64,000 bases of DNA, from assembly GCF_030623445.1 (NCBI RefSeq), contig NZ_CP130613.1:124001-188000 (forward strand), read 5' to 3'. The position numbers and the translations under genes are program-made. Of the stretch, positions 42,915-52,020 are shown one piece after another (the stretch's first letter is position 1; every line of letters begins with the position of its first letter). Source of the stretch: Pseudogemmatithrix spongiicola (lineage in GTDB: Bacteria > Gemmatimonadota > Gemmatimonadetes > Gemmatimonadales > Gemmatimonadaceae). A model generated the notes under the pieces. That model searched no databases and was not told where the DNA came from. It saw nothing but the letters and a program-made list of their open reading frames with translations.

Positions 42915-45089
42915 ATGCGCCCAATCGCCCTCCTCGCCGCGCTCCTCCTGCCCGCCGCCCTCACCGCGCAGGCCTCCGTGGAGCCCGCCAGCCCGCCGCG
43001 GTTGCTGCCGATGCCGCGCGAGATTGTCCGCTTCGACGGCAGTGCGCTGTTCCGCGCGCCGATCTCGATCGCACCGGGCTCCGAGCGCGCGGACATCGAA
43101 GCCGCCGAGGACTTCGCCGCCGCCATGCGCGAACGCGGCTTCCAGGCCGCCCTGCACGCGACCTCCCGCGGCTGGCACGTGACGATGCTGCGCAATGGCT
43201 CCGAGCAGGCGCGCCGCGTGCTCGCCCAGCTCTCGCTCCGCTTCGAGGCCCCGATGCGCGAGGAAGGCTACATCCTCGTCACCGACACCACGGGCGCGAC
43301 GCTCATCGCCGAAACGGCGGCGGGCGCCTTCTATGGATTGCAGACGCTCAAGCAGCTCTTCGTGGGCGCGGGCACGAGCGCGCGCCTGCACCGCGTAACC
43401 ATCCGGGATTGGCCAGCTATGCGCTGGCGCGGCGCGCAGGACGATATCTCGCGCGGGCCGATGCCCACAATCGAGTACCAGAAGCGTCAGGTGCGGCTGC
43501 TCGCGAGCTACAAGGTGAACGCGTTCACGCTGTACTTCGAGCACACGCTGCAGTTCGCCTCGCAGCCGGTGATTGCGCCGCCGGGCGGGTCGATGAGCCG
43601 CGAGGACGTAGCCGAGCTGGTGGCTTACGCGAAGCGCTATCACGTGACGGTGATCCCGCAGCAGCAGACCTTCGGGCACCTGCATCACGCGCTCAAGCTG
43701 GAGCTCTACGCGGACCTAGCCGAGACGCCGCATGGGCACGTGCTCGCACCGGGCCAGCCGGGCACACTGCAGTTCACGCGCGGGATCTTCGCCGAGATCG
43801 ATTCGATGTTCCCGTCGCCGTTCGTGCACTTGGGCGCCGACGAGACCTTCGAGCTGGGCGCCGGCCGCACGAAGCCGATGGTCGCGGACTCCGGACTGGG
43901 GCGCGTGTACATCAACTATCTGCGCGACATCGTGAACACGGTGCGCAAGCCGGACAAGCGCTACCTGTTCTGGGGCGACATCGCGATGAACTCGCCGGAG
44001 CTGGTGAACCGGCTGCCGAAGGATCTCATCGCGGTGGGCTGGGACTACTGGTCACGCAACAACTTCGACCGCTATCTCAAGCCCTTCCGCGACGCGGGCA
44101 TGGAAACCTGGGTGGCGCCGGGCGTGAGCAACTGGAACGGCGTCTACCCCAACAGCAACACGGCGCTGCCGAACATCCAGGGCTTCATTCGCGACGGGCA
44201 GCGTGCCGGTGCGACGGGTGTCATCAACACCACCTGGGACGACTGGGGCGACGCGATCTTCGAGCAGGTGTGGTACGGGCTGGTGTTCGGCGCGGCGGCG
44301 TCGTGGCAGAGCGGGGAGTCGAGCATCCCGGCGTTCCAGGCGTCCTACGGTCTCAACTTCCACGGCGATACGCTCGGTGCGATCGACGCGGCGCAGCGGC
44401 ATCTGATGGCCGCGCACGCAGCGCTGCAGCGCTCAGGCGCCGGCGATGCGGGTTCGTACCTGTTCTTCCTCGATCCGTGGAGTGACGAAGGTGTGATCGA
44501 GACGCTCCGCCTGCGTCCGCACATCGCGCAGGTGCGCATCCACGCGGAGAGCGCGCTGGTGCAGATCGCGCAGGCCCGCACGCAACGGCACCTGCGTGAG
44601 CCCAGCGCCGTCGACGCCATGGAACTCGGCGCGCGGCGCATCGACTGGCTGGGCATGAAGTTCCAGATCGCCGATGAAGTCGCGCAGGGCGTGTACGCGC
44701 TCGCCACGCTCGACACGGTGACGTGGAAGGAGCTGGCCGAGTTCACGGGGATCAACGGCAAGCTGCAGGACATGCGCGACGGCTGGGTGCTGACGCGCGA
44801 GCTGTTCGAGCGCAGCTGGCGCTACGAGAACCGGCCGTACTGGCTGGGCAACAACCTCGCGCGCTACGACGTGGAGACGCAGCGTTGGGTGGAGCGGATC
44901 AACGCGATGGACGCCGCGCGGCGGAAGTTCACTCGGGAGCGGAAGCTGCCGGATCCGCAGTCGGTTGGAGTGCCGTCAGGATTGGCGCCCCCGCGCCAGG
45001 CCCCGATGCCATGCGGAGGCGGAAGCGGGCGTCCTCCGGCCCGTAGACCCGTCCCACCAACGCCGGGTCAAAGTCCGCCACTGACCTGA
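42915..45089 (+). CDS. Secreted glycoside hydrolase family 20 (beta-N-acetylhexosaminidase)
   Basis: A protein of 724 aa; ATG 42915 gives the signal peptide MRPIALLAALLLPAALTAQ. The GH20b domain spans residues about 30-150. The TIM barrel follows with DWPAMRWRGAQDDISRG and the catalytic Asp309-Glu310 in HLGADETFELG. Later barrel motifs include YLFWGDIAMNSPELVNRLP and GVINTTWDDWGDAIFEQVWYG. It removes terminal GlcNAc or GalNAc from chitin or peptidoglycan fragments. The last 54 residues (from about VGVPSGLAPP) are Pro/Gly-rich and are read antisense to the lipoprotein gene, so the original stop may have been lost. Confidence 0.9.
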   Translation: MRPIALLAALLLPAALTAQASVEPASPPRLLPMPREIVRFDGSALFRAPISIAPGSERADIEAAEDFAAAMRERGFQAALHATSRGWHVTMLRNGSEQARRVLAQLSLRFEAPMREEGYILVTDTTGATLIAETAAGAFYGLQTLKQLFVGAGTSARLHRVTIRDWPAMRWRGAQDDISRGPMPTIEYQKRQVRLLASYKVNAFTLYFEHTLQFASQPVIAPPGGSMSREDVAELVAYAKRYHVTVIPQQQTFGHLHHALKLELYADLAETPHGHVLAPGQPGTLQFTRGIFAEIDSMFPSPFVHLGADETFELGAGRTKPMVADSGLGRVYINYLRDIVNTVRKPDKRYLFWGDIAMNSPELVNRLPKDLIAVGWDYWSRNNFDRYLKPFRDAGMETWVAPGVSNWNGVYPNSNTALPNIQGFIRDGQRAGATGVINTTWDDWGDAIFEQVWYGLVFGAAASWQSGESSIPAFQASYGLNFHGDTLGAIDAAQRHLMAAHAALQRSGAGDAGSYLFFLDPWSDEGVIETLRLRPHIAQVRIHAESALVQIAQARTQRHLREPSAVDAMELGARRIDWLGMKFQIADEVAQGVYALATLDTVTWKELAEFTGINGKLQDMRDGWVLTRELFERSWRYENRPYWLGNNLARYDVETQRWVERINAMDAARRKFTRERKLPDPQSVGVPSGLAPPRQAPMPCGGGSGRPPARRPVPPTPGQSPPLT

Positions 45090-45417
45090 GCAGCGTCGCC
45101 GGCACGAGCTTGCCGCGGGTCTCGAAGAGCAGCAGGTGGAAGTGGTCGGCGTTCTCGATGCCGCGGGTCATCTCGGGGATCCAGGCGTCGCTCTTCATCG
45201 CGGCTTCGATCACCGCAGCCGGTGTGCGCGGGCCGGCGATGTACACGCGGTCGTACGCGAACGGCACTTCGACGTAGAGCCAGAGCGTGGCGGTGTCGCC
45301 GCGGGCGGAGGCCTCGGCGACGGCCTCGACCAAGTCGGCCTCGGTCTTCTCGAGGCGTTCGGGGCCGCATGCGGCCAGGATGATGGCGAACACTGCGACC
45401 CACGAACGCTTGAGCAT
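44929..45417 (-). CDS. Small lipoprotein, unknown function
   Basis: A protein of 162 aa. ATG 45417 gives a lipoprotein signal MLKRSWVAVFAIILAACGPE. The mature part reads TEADLVEAVAEASARGDTATLW, then YVEVPFAYDRVYIAGPRTPA and TRGIENADHFHLLLFETRGK, a small alpha+beta domain I do not recognise. Its last 161 bp overlap the convergent GH20 gene, which is unusual. It starts 5 nt after the stop of the ribosome-associated factor gene, so they probably share a transcript. Confidence 0.65.
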   Translation of the reverse strand: MLKRSWVAVFAIILAACGPERLEKTEADLVEAVAEASARGDTATLWLYVEVPFAYDRVYIAGPRTPAAVIEAAMKSDAWIPEMTRGIENADHFHLLLFETRGKLVPATLLRSVADFDPALVGRVYGPEDARFRLRMASGPGAGAPILTALQPTADPAASAPE

Positions 45418-45422
45418 ACGGT

Positions 45423-45848
45423 TCAGCGCCTCCGCGCCTTGGACTTGGTCTTCTCCAGTGCGCGGCGCACCGCGCGCTCCACGGAGTCTATGCACTTGTC
45501 GAACGCCGCGCGCGGGTCGGCGTCGACGACTTCGACCAGGACGCTCTCGTGGCGCGAGATCACGACCTTGATGGCGCAGCGATCGGCGGGGGAGCCCTTC
45601 TTGGGGCCGTTGAGGTCCTCGAAGCGTACGGTGATGCGCTCGATGGCCTCGGCGAACTTGCCGAGCTTGAAGCCGGCGCGCTTGGCGACGTACTCGCGGA
45701 GCGCCTCGTCCACCTCGACGTCCTTGGTGCGGACGGCCAGCGGGGTTTCAGGGGAATCCGTACGGCCGCGCTCGGCGCGGGGGGCGGCGTTGGCGGCCAC
45801 GCCCATGGGGGCGCGTCGGGTGGCGTGCGAACGGGTGGAACGGGCCAT
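45423..45848 (-). CDS. HPF/RaiA-family ribosome-associated (hibernation) protein
   Basis: A protein of 141 aa from ATG 45848. A basic, low-complexity N-terminus is followed by the S30AE-like fold: VDEALREYVAKRAGFKLGKFAEAIERITVRFEDLNGPKKG, then CAIKVVISRHESVLVEVVDADPRAAFDKCIDSVERAVRRALEKTKSK. The N-terminal extension of about 35 residues is longer than in classical short HPF. It binds the small subunit to silence or protect ribosomes. A very long open frame reaching upstream on this strand is an antisense shadow of the VPS10-like gene. Confidence 0.82.
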   Translation of the reverse strand: MARSTRSHATRRAPMGVAANAAPRAERGRTDSPETPLAVRTKDVEVDEALREYVAKRAGFKLGKFAEAIERITVRFEDLNGPKKGSPADRCAIKVVISRHESVLVEVVDADPRAAFDKCIDSVERAVRRALEKTKSKARRR

Positions 45849-45983
45849 GCGAAGCCTCGCGGTCTCGAGTGTGTGTCGCTGCCTGAAATCTCGCGACTGG
45901 GGCGCGGCAATCCAACGCCTGCGCGGAGGGGGCCGTAGACTATGTGCCCCATCAGGGGCGGACCCCACAACCTCCATACCCAT

Positions 45984-48900
45984 ATGCGTGTGACACGGTT
46001 CCTTTCGACGCTGAGCGGCGTCGCGGCGCTTGCGGCGACCTCGCTCTCCGCGCAGTCGGTCGACCAATCGGTGATCGACGGCCTTCGCTGGCGGCAGATC
46101 GGCCCGGCGAACATGTCCGGCCGCATCGCCGACGTCGAGGGCATTCCCAGCCCGAGCAAGACGTTCTTCGTCGCCGCGGCGGCGGGCGGCGTCTGGAAGA
46201 CGACGAACAACGGCGTGACCTTCCGCCCGGTGTTCGACAACTATGGAATCGCTTCGCTCGGTGATCTCGCGATCGCCCCGAGTGACACGAACATCATCTA
46301 TCTCGGCACCGGCGAGCCGAACTCGCGCAACTCGATCTCTCCGGGCGGCGGCGTGTTCAAGTCCACCGACGGCGGCATGACGTGGACGTACATGGGCCTT
46401 AAGGAGACGGAGCACGTGGGCCGCATCATCGTGCACCCGACGAATCCGAGCGTGGCCTGGGTGGCCGCCCTCGGCGCGGCGTGGCGTCCGAACCGCGAAC
46501 GTGGCCTCTACAAGACCACCGACGGCGGCACGACCTGGCAACTGAAGAAGTTCATCAACGACACGACTGGCTTCGTGGATATCGACATCCACCCGACGAA
46601 CCCGAACGTGCTGTTCGCGACGAGCTATCATCGCCTGCGCGGCCCGTACTTCCTGCAGTCGGGCGGTCGCGGCTCGGCCCTCTGGAAGTCCGAGGACGGC
46701 GGCGAGACCTGGACGGAAGTGCGCGGCGGCGGATTCCCGGCGACGATGAAGGGCCGCATGGAGATCGCGATCGCCCCGAGCGATGGCAACGTGATGTACG
46801 TGATGGTGGAAGCGGACACGAATCCGAATCCGCGTCCGACGGCTGGCGCTGCGGCGCAGAAGAGCCCGAGCGGCCTGTATCGCTCGGCGGACGGCGGCCG
46901 GACCTGGGAGAAGACGGCGGACGACAACGTGCGCCCCTTCTATTACAGCCAGGTGCGCGTGCACCCGACCAACCCGAACCGCGTGTGGTTCAGCTCCACG
47001 CCGGTGAAGGTGTCGGATGAGGGCGGCAAGAACGCCCGCAACGCGACGATCGGGCTGCACGTGGACCACCACGCGCAGTGGATCGACCCGAAGGATCCGG
47101 ACCGCCACATCGTCGGCAACGACGGCGGCATCGGCATCACCTTCGACAACGGCGGCAACTACATCTTCCCGAACACCTTCGCGATCGGGCAGTTCTACAA
47201 CATCTCGTTCGACATGGCCGTGCCGTACAACGTCTGCGGCGGCCTGCAGGACAACGGCTCGTGGTGCGGCCCGTCGCGCCGCCGCCAGGGGCCGATCACG
47301 AACGCGATGTGGTACACGTTCAACGGCGGTGACGGCTTCGTCACCAACCAGGACCCGACGAACCCGGACATCATCTACGGGACCTCGCAGGGCGGCAACA
47401 TGGCGCGGTTCATCGTCTCGACGGGCACGAGCACGCGCCTGCAGAAGCCGAACTACCGCGAGCGTTACATGAAGTGGGAGGACTCGATCATGGTCGTGCG
47501 CGGCGACACGACGCGTCCGGCCTCGGCGGCGCTGCAGCGCACGATCGCCGGCCTGCGCGCGCAGCAGCGCACGGACTCGATCGCCGACAGCCCGCGCTGG
47601 AACTGGAACACGCCGTTCTTCCTCTCGCCGCACAACCCGAGCATCGTGTACATGGGCGCGAGCCGCGTGTACAAGTCGCTGCAGCGCGGCGACAACATGT
47701 TCCCGATCTCGGCGGACCTCTCGTACGCCGACACGATGAAGATTCGCGTGTCGACGCGCACGACGGGCGGTATCACGATCGACGCGACGGGCGCCGAGAC
47801 CTTCGGCACGATCGTCTCGCTCAATGAGTCGCCGCTGGTGGCGGGCAAGCTGTACGCCGGCACCGACGACGGCCGCCTGTGGATGACGGAGAACGACGGC
47901 GGGACGTGGACGGAGCTCACGTCGCGCGTGCCGGGCGTCCCGGCGGGCACGTATGTGTCGCGCATCGAGCCGTCGCAGTTCGACGCGGGCCGCGTGTACG
48001 TGACGTACGACAACCATCGCCGCGGCGACTTCACGCCGTACGTGTTCGTCTCGGACGACAACGGCCGCACGTTCCGGAGCATCGCGAACAACCTGCCGAA
48101 GGGCGGACCGGACTTCGTGCACGTGATCCGCGAAGACGTGAAGAACCAGCACCTGCTCTTCGTGGGCACTGACGTCGGCGCGTATGTGTCGGGCGACCGC
48201 GGCGCGACGTGGCAGAAGTTCATGACCGGCCTGCCGAACGTGCCGGTGCACGACCTCAGGATCCATCCGCGCGACGCCGAGCTGATCGCCGGCACGCATG
48301 GCCGTTCGATCTGGATCGTGGACATCGCGCCGCTGCAGCAGATGGGCGGGGCGCTGTCGCAGACGGCGCATCTGTACGCGCCGCGTCCGGCGTTCCAGTA
48401 CGGCGAGCGCCGCATGGAAGGCCACTCGACGGGCAACATGCTGTTCCAGGCGCCGAGCCCGCAGTACGGCGCGGACATCTGGTACCGCGTGGGCAAGAAC
48501 GTGGGACCGGTGCGCATCGCGATCCTCGACGTGAACGGCGACACGCTGCAGACGCTCACGGGTCAGGGTCAGGCCGGCGTGCACAAGGTGACGTGGGGCT
48601 TCAACGGCCGCCCGGCGCCGCGTCCGGCGCTGCGCGGTGCGGCGCTGCGCGACTCCGTCCTGCAGGCGCGCCGTGTGGCCTTCGTGCTCGACTCGGTCGA
48701 GGCGGAGGGCAAGATCCCGGCGCCGGCGATCGCACAGTTGCGTCGTGCGCTGTCGCAGGGCGCGACGGGCATGCAGGCGATCGCGCGTCAGTTCGGCTTC
48801 GGCGGTGGCGGCGGTGGTGGCGGCGCGCAGCCTGGTGTGTGGCAGGATCGTCCGGCCGAGCAGTCGCCGCCGGCGGCGCGTCCGCAGGGTGGGGCGGGCG

Positions 48901-49214
48901 GACGTCCGGGCGGTGCGCCGGGTGCCGGTGCGCCGGGTGCCGGCGCGCAGGGCATGGGCGGCATCACGCAGGAAGACCTGTTCGCGATCATCCGCGCGGC
49001 CGGCATCATGGGCGGCGGCGGTGGCGGCTTCGGTGGCGGCGGTGCGCCGACGGCGGAGCCGGGTGACTACCGTGTGGCGATGACGATCGAGGGCCAGACC
49101 TACACGCAGACGCTGCGCGTGGAGCGGATGGCTGGCGGTGGCTCGAGCGGCTTCCCCTTCGAGGTCGAGGAGATGGAGAAGGCCTACACGCGCTGGCTGC
49201 GGACGCAGCGCTAA
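45984..49214 (+). CDS. Secreted VPS10/sortilin-like BNR-repeat protein
   Basis: A protein of 1076 aa with a signal peptide (FLSTLSGVAALAATSLSAQ) from ATG 45984. Many BNR/Asp-box motifs of type S-x-D-G-G-x-T-W occur (VFKSTDGGMTWTYMG, LYKTTDGGTTWQLKK, LWKSEDGGETWTEV, LYRSADGGRTWEKT), forming one or two large beta-propellers similar to the sortilin/VPS10 glycosidase-like family. A Gly/Ala/Pro-rich low-complexity linker lies near residues 945-1035, and a short beta domain (GDYRVAMTIEGQTYTQTLRV) ends the protein. It is abundant in Gemmatimonadota; the substrate is unknown. Confidence 0.87.
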   Translation: MRVTRFLSTLSGVAALAATSLSAQSVDQSVIDGLRWRQIGPANMSGRIADVEGIPSPSKTFFVAAAAGGVWKTTNNGVTFRPVFDNYGIASLGDLAIAPSDTNIIYLGTGEPNSRNSISPGGGVFKSTDGGMTWTYMGLKETEHVGRIIVHPTNPSVAWVAALGAAWRPNRERGLYKTTDGGTTWQLKKFINDTTGFVDIDIHPTNPNVLFATSYHRLRGPYFLQSGGRGSALWKSEDGGETWTEVRGGGFPATMKGRMEIAIAPSDGNVMYVMVEADTNPNPRPTAGAAAQKSPSGLYRSADGGRTWEKTADDNVRPFYYSQVRVHPTNPNRVWFSSTPVKVSDEGGKNARNATIGLHVDHHAQWIDPKDPDRHIVGNDGGIGITFDNGGNYIFPNTFAIGQFYNISFDMAVPYNVCGGLQDNGSWCGPSRRRQGPITNAMWYTFNGGDGFVTNQDPTNPDIIYGTSQGGNMARFIVSTGTSTRLQKPNYRERYMKWEDSIMVVRGDTTRPASAALQRTIAGLRAQQRTDSIADSPRWNWNTPFFLSPHNPSIVYMGASRVYKSLQRGDNMFPISADLSYADTMKIRVSTRTTGGITIDATGAETFGTIVSLNESPLVAGKLYAGTDDGRLWMTENDGGTWTELTSRVPGVPAGTYVSRIEPSQFDAGRVYVTYDNHRRGDFTPYVFVSDDNGRTFRSIANNLPKGGPDFVHVIREDVKNQHLLFVGTDVGAYVSGDRGATWQKFMTGLPNVPVHDLRIHPRDAELIAGTHGRSIWIVDIAPLQQMGGALSQTAHLYAPRPAFQYGERRMEGHSTGNMLFQAPSPQYGADIWYRVGKNVGPVRIAILDVNGDTLQTLTGQGQAGVHKVTWGFNGRPAPRPALRGAALRDSVLQARRVAFVLDSVEAEGKIPAPAIAQLRRALSQGATGMQAIARQFGFGGGGGGGGAQPGVWQDRPAEQSPPAARPQGGAGGRPGGAPGAGAPGAGAQGMGGITQEDLFAIIRAAGIMGGGGGGFGGGGAPTAEPGDYRVAMTIEGQTYTQTLRVERMAGGGSSGFPFEVEEMEKAYTRWLRTQR

Positions 49215-49217
49215 GCG

Positions 49218-50720
49218 TTACCGCAGGCGCAGGACCACAGGCGGGCCCTCGACAGCAGCATGGTCGAGGGCCCGTACTGCTAGGCGGTCGGTGGTGGCGT
49301 TGACGGTGATCTCGCGTGCGGCACCGCGGAGCACGGTGGATTCCCAGGTGCCGTCGCCGCGGCGGGTTTGGATCAACCACCAGCGCGGCGTATCGGGCTG
49401 CGGCGTGAGGCGCGCGACGAGCGTGCCGTTCGCGCCGGAGCGCAGCTCGACCTGCGGTTCGCCCTGGCGTACGACGCGCATCCACGGCGAGGCGGGCACG
49501 AGGGCGCGCGTGTCGTACACATGGCGCGAGAGGCGCGTGGCGAGCGAGTCGCGGTCCTCGAGGAACACCTTCGCGCTGAAGTGCACGTTGCCGCTGGCGC
49601 CGGCCTCGGCGCGCGTCACGCGGATCTGGTGCTCGATCTCGTTGGTGCGCCACGCCGTGCGCGAGGGCTCGCCGACCTTGCTCGTGAAGTTGCCCGGCCA
49701 GAGGTGACGGCCGAAGGCGTTCTGCTCGCTCCACCAGCGCAGCAGCACGGGATACTCCTGGCCGCGCTGCTGCACGGGCCAGTAGAGCTGCGGCGAGAAG
49801 TAGTCGAGCCAGCCTTCCTGCAGCCACTTGCGTGCGTCGGCGTAGAGCTCGCTGTAGGCATCGAAGCCCACGACCTGCTCGGGGAAGCCCGGGCGCCAGA
49901 TGCCGAACGGCGAGACGCCGAACTTCACCCAAGGCTTCTCGGCGTGGATGCGCGTGTACAGCTCCTCGACGAGGCCGTTCACGTTCTCACGGCGCCAGTC
50001 GTCGTGGTTGAGCGTGCCGCCGCTGCGTTGGTAGCGCTGGAAGCTGCGGTCGTCGGGGAACGGGATCGTGCGGCCGGCGCGATCGCGCTCCTTGTACGGA
50101 TAGAAGTAGTCGTCGATGTGGACGCCGTCGATGTCGTAGCGCTTCACGACGTCGAGGATGACGCGCACGGTGTGGGCGCGCACGGCGGGCTCGCCGGGAT
50201 CCATCCACTCCTGCCGCCCGTACTGCCGCACGAGCGAGGGCCGCGCGAGCCGCATGTGGCCGCGTGAGTGCGGACCCTTGGCGCTGGTGTGCCGCGCGCG
50301 ATACGGATTGAACCACGCATGCAGCTCGAGGCCGCGCTTGTGGGCTTCGTCGACGGCGAAGCGCAGCGGATCCCACCAGGGGCGCGGCGCGACGCCTTCC
50401 TGGCCGGTGAGGAACTCCGACCAGGGTTCGATCTCGCTGGCGTAGAGTGCGTCGCCCTGCGGGCGCACCTGGAAGATGACGGCGTTGAGGCCGCTGGCCT
50501 GCGCGCGGTCGAGCAGGCGGGTCAGCTCGCGGCGTGCGGAGTCGGGCGGCAGGCCGGGGCGTGAGGGCCAGTCGATGTTGCCGACGGAAGCGATCCATAG
50601 CCCGCGGAACTCGCGGGCGACGGGCGGCGGGACGCAGCTCGCATCCTCTTGCTCACAGCGCTCCTGCGCCGCGACGGGCGCGGCGAGCAACAGCGAGAGC
50701 AGGAGGAAGACGCGATTCAT
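49218..50720 (-). CDS. Family 10-like glycosyl hydrolase (GHL10, DUF187)
   Basis: A protein of 500 aa with a signal peptide (MNRVFLLLSLLLAAPVAAQ) from ATG 50720. The TIM-barrel signature REFRGLWIASVGNIDWPSRPG is followed by GLNAVIFQVRPQGDALYASEIEPWSEFLTG, LHAWFNPYRA, and the acidic site YDIDGVHIDDYFYPY. Homologues cleave glycan backbones including those at division septa. A C-terminal Fn3-like region follows. The start overlaps the cupredoxin stop by 4 nt, so it is the last gene of the copper-delivery operon. It ends 3 nt from the convergent VPS10-like gene. Confidence 0.9.
   Translation of the reverse strand: MNRVFLLLSLLLAAPVAAQERCEQEDASCVPPPVAREFRGLWIASVGNIDWPSRPGLPPDSARRELTRLLDRAQASGLNAVIFQVRPQGDALYASEIEPWSEFLTGQEGVAPRPWWDPLRFAVDEAHKRGLELHAWFNPYRARHTSAKGPHSRGHMRLARPSLVRQYGRQEWMDPGEPAVRAHTVRVILDVVKRYDIDGVHIDDYFYPYKERDRAGRTIPFPDDRSFQRYQRSGGTLNHDDWRRENVNGLVEELYTRIHAEKPWVKFGVSPFGIWRPGFPEQVVGFDAYSELYADARKWLQEGWLDYFSPQLYWPVQQRGQEYPVLLRWWSEQNAFGRHLWPGNFTSKVGEPSRTAWRTNEIEHQIRVTRAEAGASGNVHFSAKVFLEDRDSLATRLSRHVYDTRALVPASPWMRVVRQGEPQVELRSGANGTLVARLTPQPDTPRWWLIQTRRGDGTWESTVLRGAAREITVNATTDRLAVRALDHAAVEGPPVVLRLR
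49243..49273. terminator. Hairpin inside the 3' end of the GHL10 gene
   Basis: Perfect 11-bp stem GGGCCCTCGAC / GTCGAGGGCCC with a 9-nt loop, within the last codons of the minus-strand gene and just past the plus-strand stop. With only 3 nt between the convergent genes, it could serve as the terminator for the plus-strand gene. There is no long T-run. Confidence 0.45.
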
Positions 50721-51052
50721 TGCACGACGTAGACGAGGTTGCCGCTGGGATGGGTGGAGCAAACGCCGCCGTAGGTGCCCGGGTAGGGAATCGTGAAGTC
50801 GCGCGTCTCGCCCGCATCGGCGCCGAAGAGCGCCAGTTGGTGCCGCGTGGAGTCGCCGTTCACCACCCGGATGACGGTGCTGCGCCCGCGCGCCTTGACG
50901 TACAGCGTTTCGGGCAGGACCGCACCGGCGACGGTCGCGATGCCCCCCGGCGCGATGCGGATCGTCACCGCGGGGCGCGGCCACGTCCACCAGGTGAGCG
51001 CAGCCACTACAAGGACGATTGACCCCAGCGTCAGGCTACGGCTGGCGGACAC
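50717..51052 (-). CDS. Cupredoxin-like membrane-anchored protein
   Basis: A protein of 111 aa with an N-terminal anchor (SLTLGSIVLVVAALTWWTW). The compact domain carries a type-1 copper pattern: His71 (DSTRHQLALF), Cys98 and His101 (GGVCSTHPSGN); an axial Met after His101 is absent. It is probably a periplasmic electron or copper carrier. It sits between PCu(A)C (17-nt overlap) and the glycosidase gene (4-nt overlap), in a copper-handling operon. Confidence 0.8.
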   Translation of the reverse strand: MSASRSLTLGSIVLVVAALTWWTWPRPAVTIRIAPGGIATVAGAVLPETLYVKARGRSTVIRVVNGDSTRHQLALFGADAGETRDFTIPYPGTYGGVCSTHPSGNLVYVVQ

Positions 51053-51497
51053 CGGCTCTCACCTCGACCGTGCGGCCCGATTGGAAGCGCAGCGTGACGC
51101 TGAGCGTATCGCCAGGCACGAGCGGGCGACGCAGGTCCGTGAGCATGACATGGGCACCCAAGGGGCGGAAGGCGACGGAATCGCCAGCGGGCACGGGCAG
51201 CGAGGTCACAGGCGACATGTGCATGGTGCGGCCCTGTTGCATGGAGACATGCATCTCCGTGCGCGCCGCGATCTCGCTCGAGACGCCGACGAGGGTGTCG
51301 GACTCGACGCCGCCATTGCCGAGCGTGAAGTAGACGGCGGACATGGCGCCGCTGTCGGCGGGCCGGGCCCAAGCTTCGCGCGCCTCGAGGGCGTTCACGA
51401 CGGGCGCCGCGTCCTTGGGTGCGCAGGCTGCGCCGAGCACGACCGCCGCGAGCAGGCTAGAACAGCTTACGAAGGTCTTGCGCGAGTTCTTCACCAC
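51036..51497 (-). CDS. PCu(A)C copper chaperone lipoprotein
   Basis: A protein of 153 aa with a lipoprotein signal (LLAAVVLGAACAPK). The exact H-x10-M-x21-H-x-M copper motif is present: His83, Met94, His116, Met118. These proteins deliver Cu(I) to the CuA or CuB site of cytochrome oxidase together with SCO, whose gene is directly upstream with a 41-nt overlap. Confidence 0.93.
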   Translation of the reverse strand: MVKNSRKTFVSCSSLLAAVVLGAACAPKDAAPVVNALEAREAWARPADSGAMSAVYFTLGNGGVESDTLVGVSSEIAARTEMHVSMQQGRTMHMSPVTSLPVPAGDSVAFRPLGAHVMLTDLRRPLVPGDTLSVTLRFQSGRTVEVRAGVRQP

Positions 51498-52020
51498 TGA
51501 CTCCCGGTTGGAAGAGCACGCGGAGCCGGCCCTGCCGGTCCACGACGAAGGTATGGGCGGGATGCGCGACGGTGTAGAAGCCGTCGCGCGGATCGCCTTC
51601 GGGGTACGCCGCGATGCTCCAGCGCTTCTTGAGATCTTCCAGTTCGAGCGGCGTGCCGGTTAGCCCGACGAAGGCGCCATCGAACTGCCGCGCATAGGTA
51701 AGCGCGAGTTCTGGCGTGTCGCGATCGGGATCCATGCTCACGAACACGAAGCGGATGTTCGTGGTGTCGGCGCCGAGGGCGCGCTTGGCGCGGGCCCAGT
51801 CGGAGAGCGTGGTGGGGCAGACGTCCGGGCAATGCGTGTAGCCGAAGTACAGCATCACGACCTTGCCGCGTTCGGCGGCGAGATCGAAGCGCTGGCCGTC
51901 GGCGGCGGTGAACGCCAACGCAGGTGCGGGATCGGCATCTTCGATGACGATCCCGCGCTCGAGCTTCCCCGAGCAGGCCGCAAGCATGAGTGCGGCCGCG
52001 AGCATGAGGCGAGACATCAT
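51457..52020 (-). CDS. SCO family copper-delivery protein (SCO1/SenC/PrrC)
   Basis: A thioredoxin-fold lipoprotein of 187 aa (signal MLAAALMLAACSG). The metal-binding CPDVC (Cys64, Cys68) and His156 (VAHPAHTFVVD) are present. It inserts copper into the CuA centre of cytochrome c oxidase. It is the first of the copper genes after a DUF1295 membrane protein and overlaps it by 4 nt. An ATG one codon later is an equally possible start. Confidence 0.93.
   Translation of the reverse strand: MMSRLMLAAALMLAACSGKLERGIVIEDADPAPALAFTAADGQRFDLAAERGKVVMLYFGYTHCPDVCPTTLSDWARAKRALGADTTNIRFVFVSMDPDRDTPELALTYARQFDGAFVGLTGTPLELEDLKKRWSIAAYPEGDPRDGFYTVAHPAHTFVVDRQGRLRVLFQPGVSGEELAQDLRKLF

Noticed and set aside
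42020-44485. Plus-strand open frame of over 800 codons overlapping the channel, PIN, Phd and GH20 genes
   Set aside because: It is Arg-rich with no domain; all four overlapped genes have clear families in other frames.
45849-48584. Minus-strand open frame of about 1050 codons opposite the VPS10-like gene
   Set aside because: Only its last 141 codons (45423-45848) form a recognisable HPF-type protein; the rest is an antisense shadow of BNR repeats.
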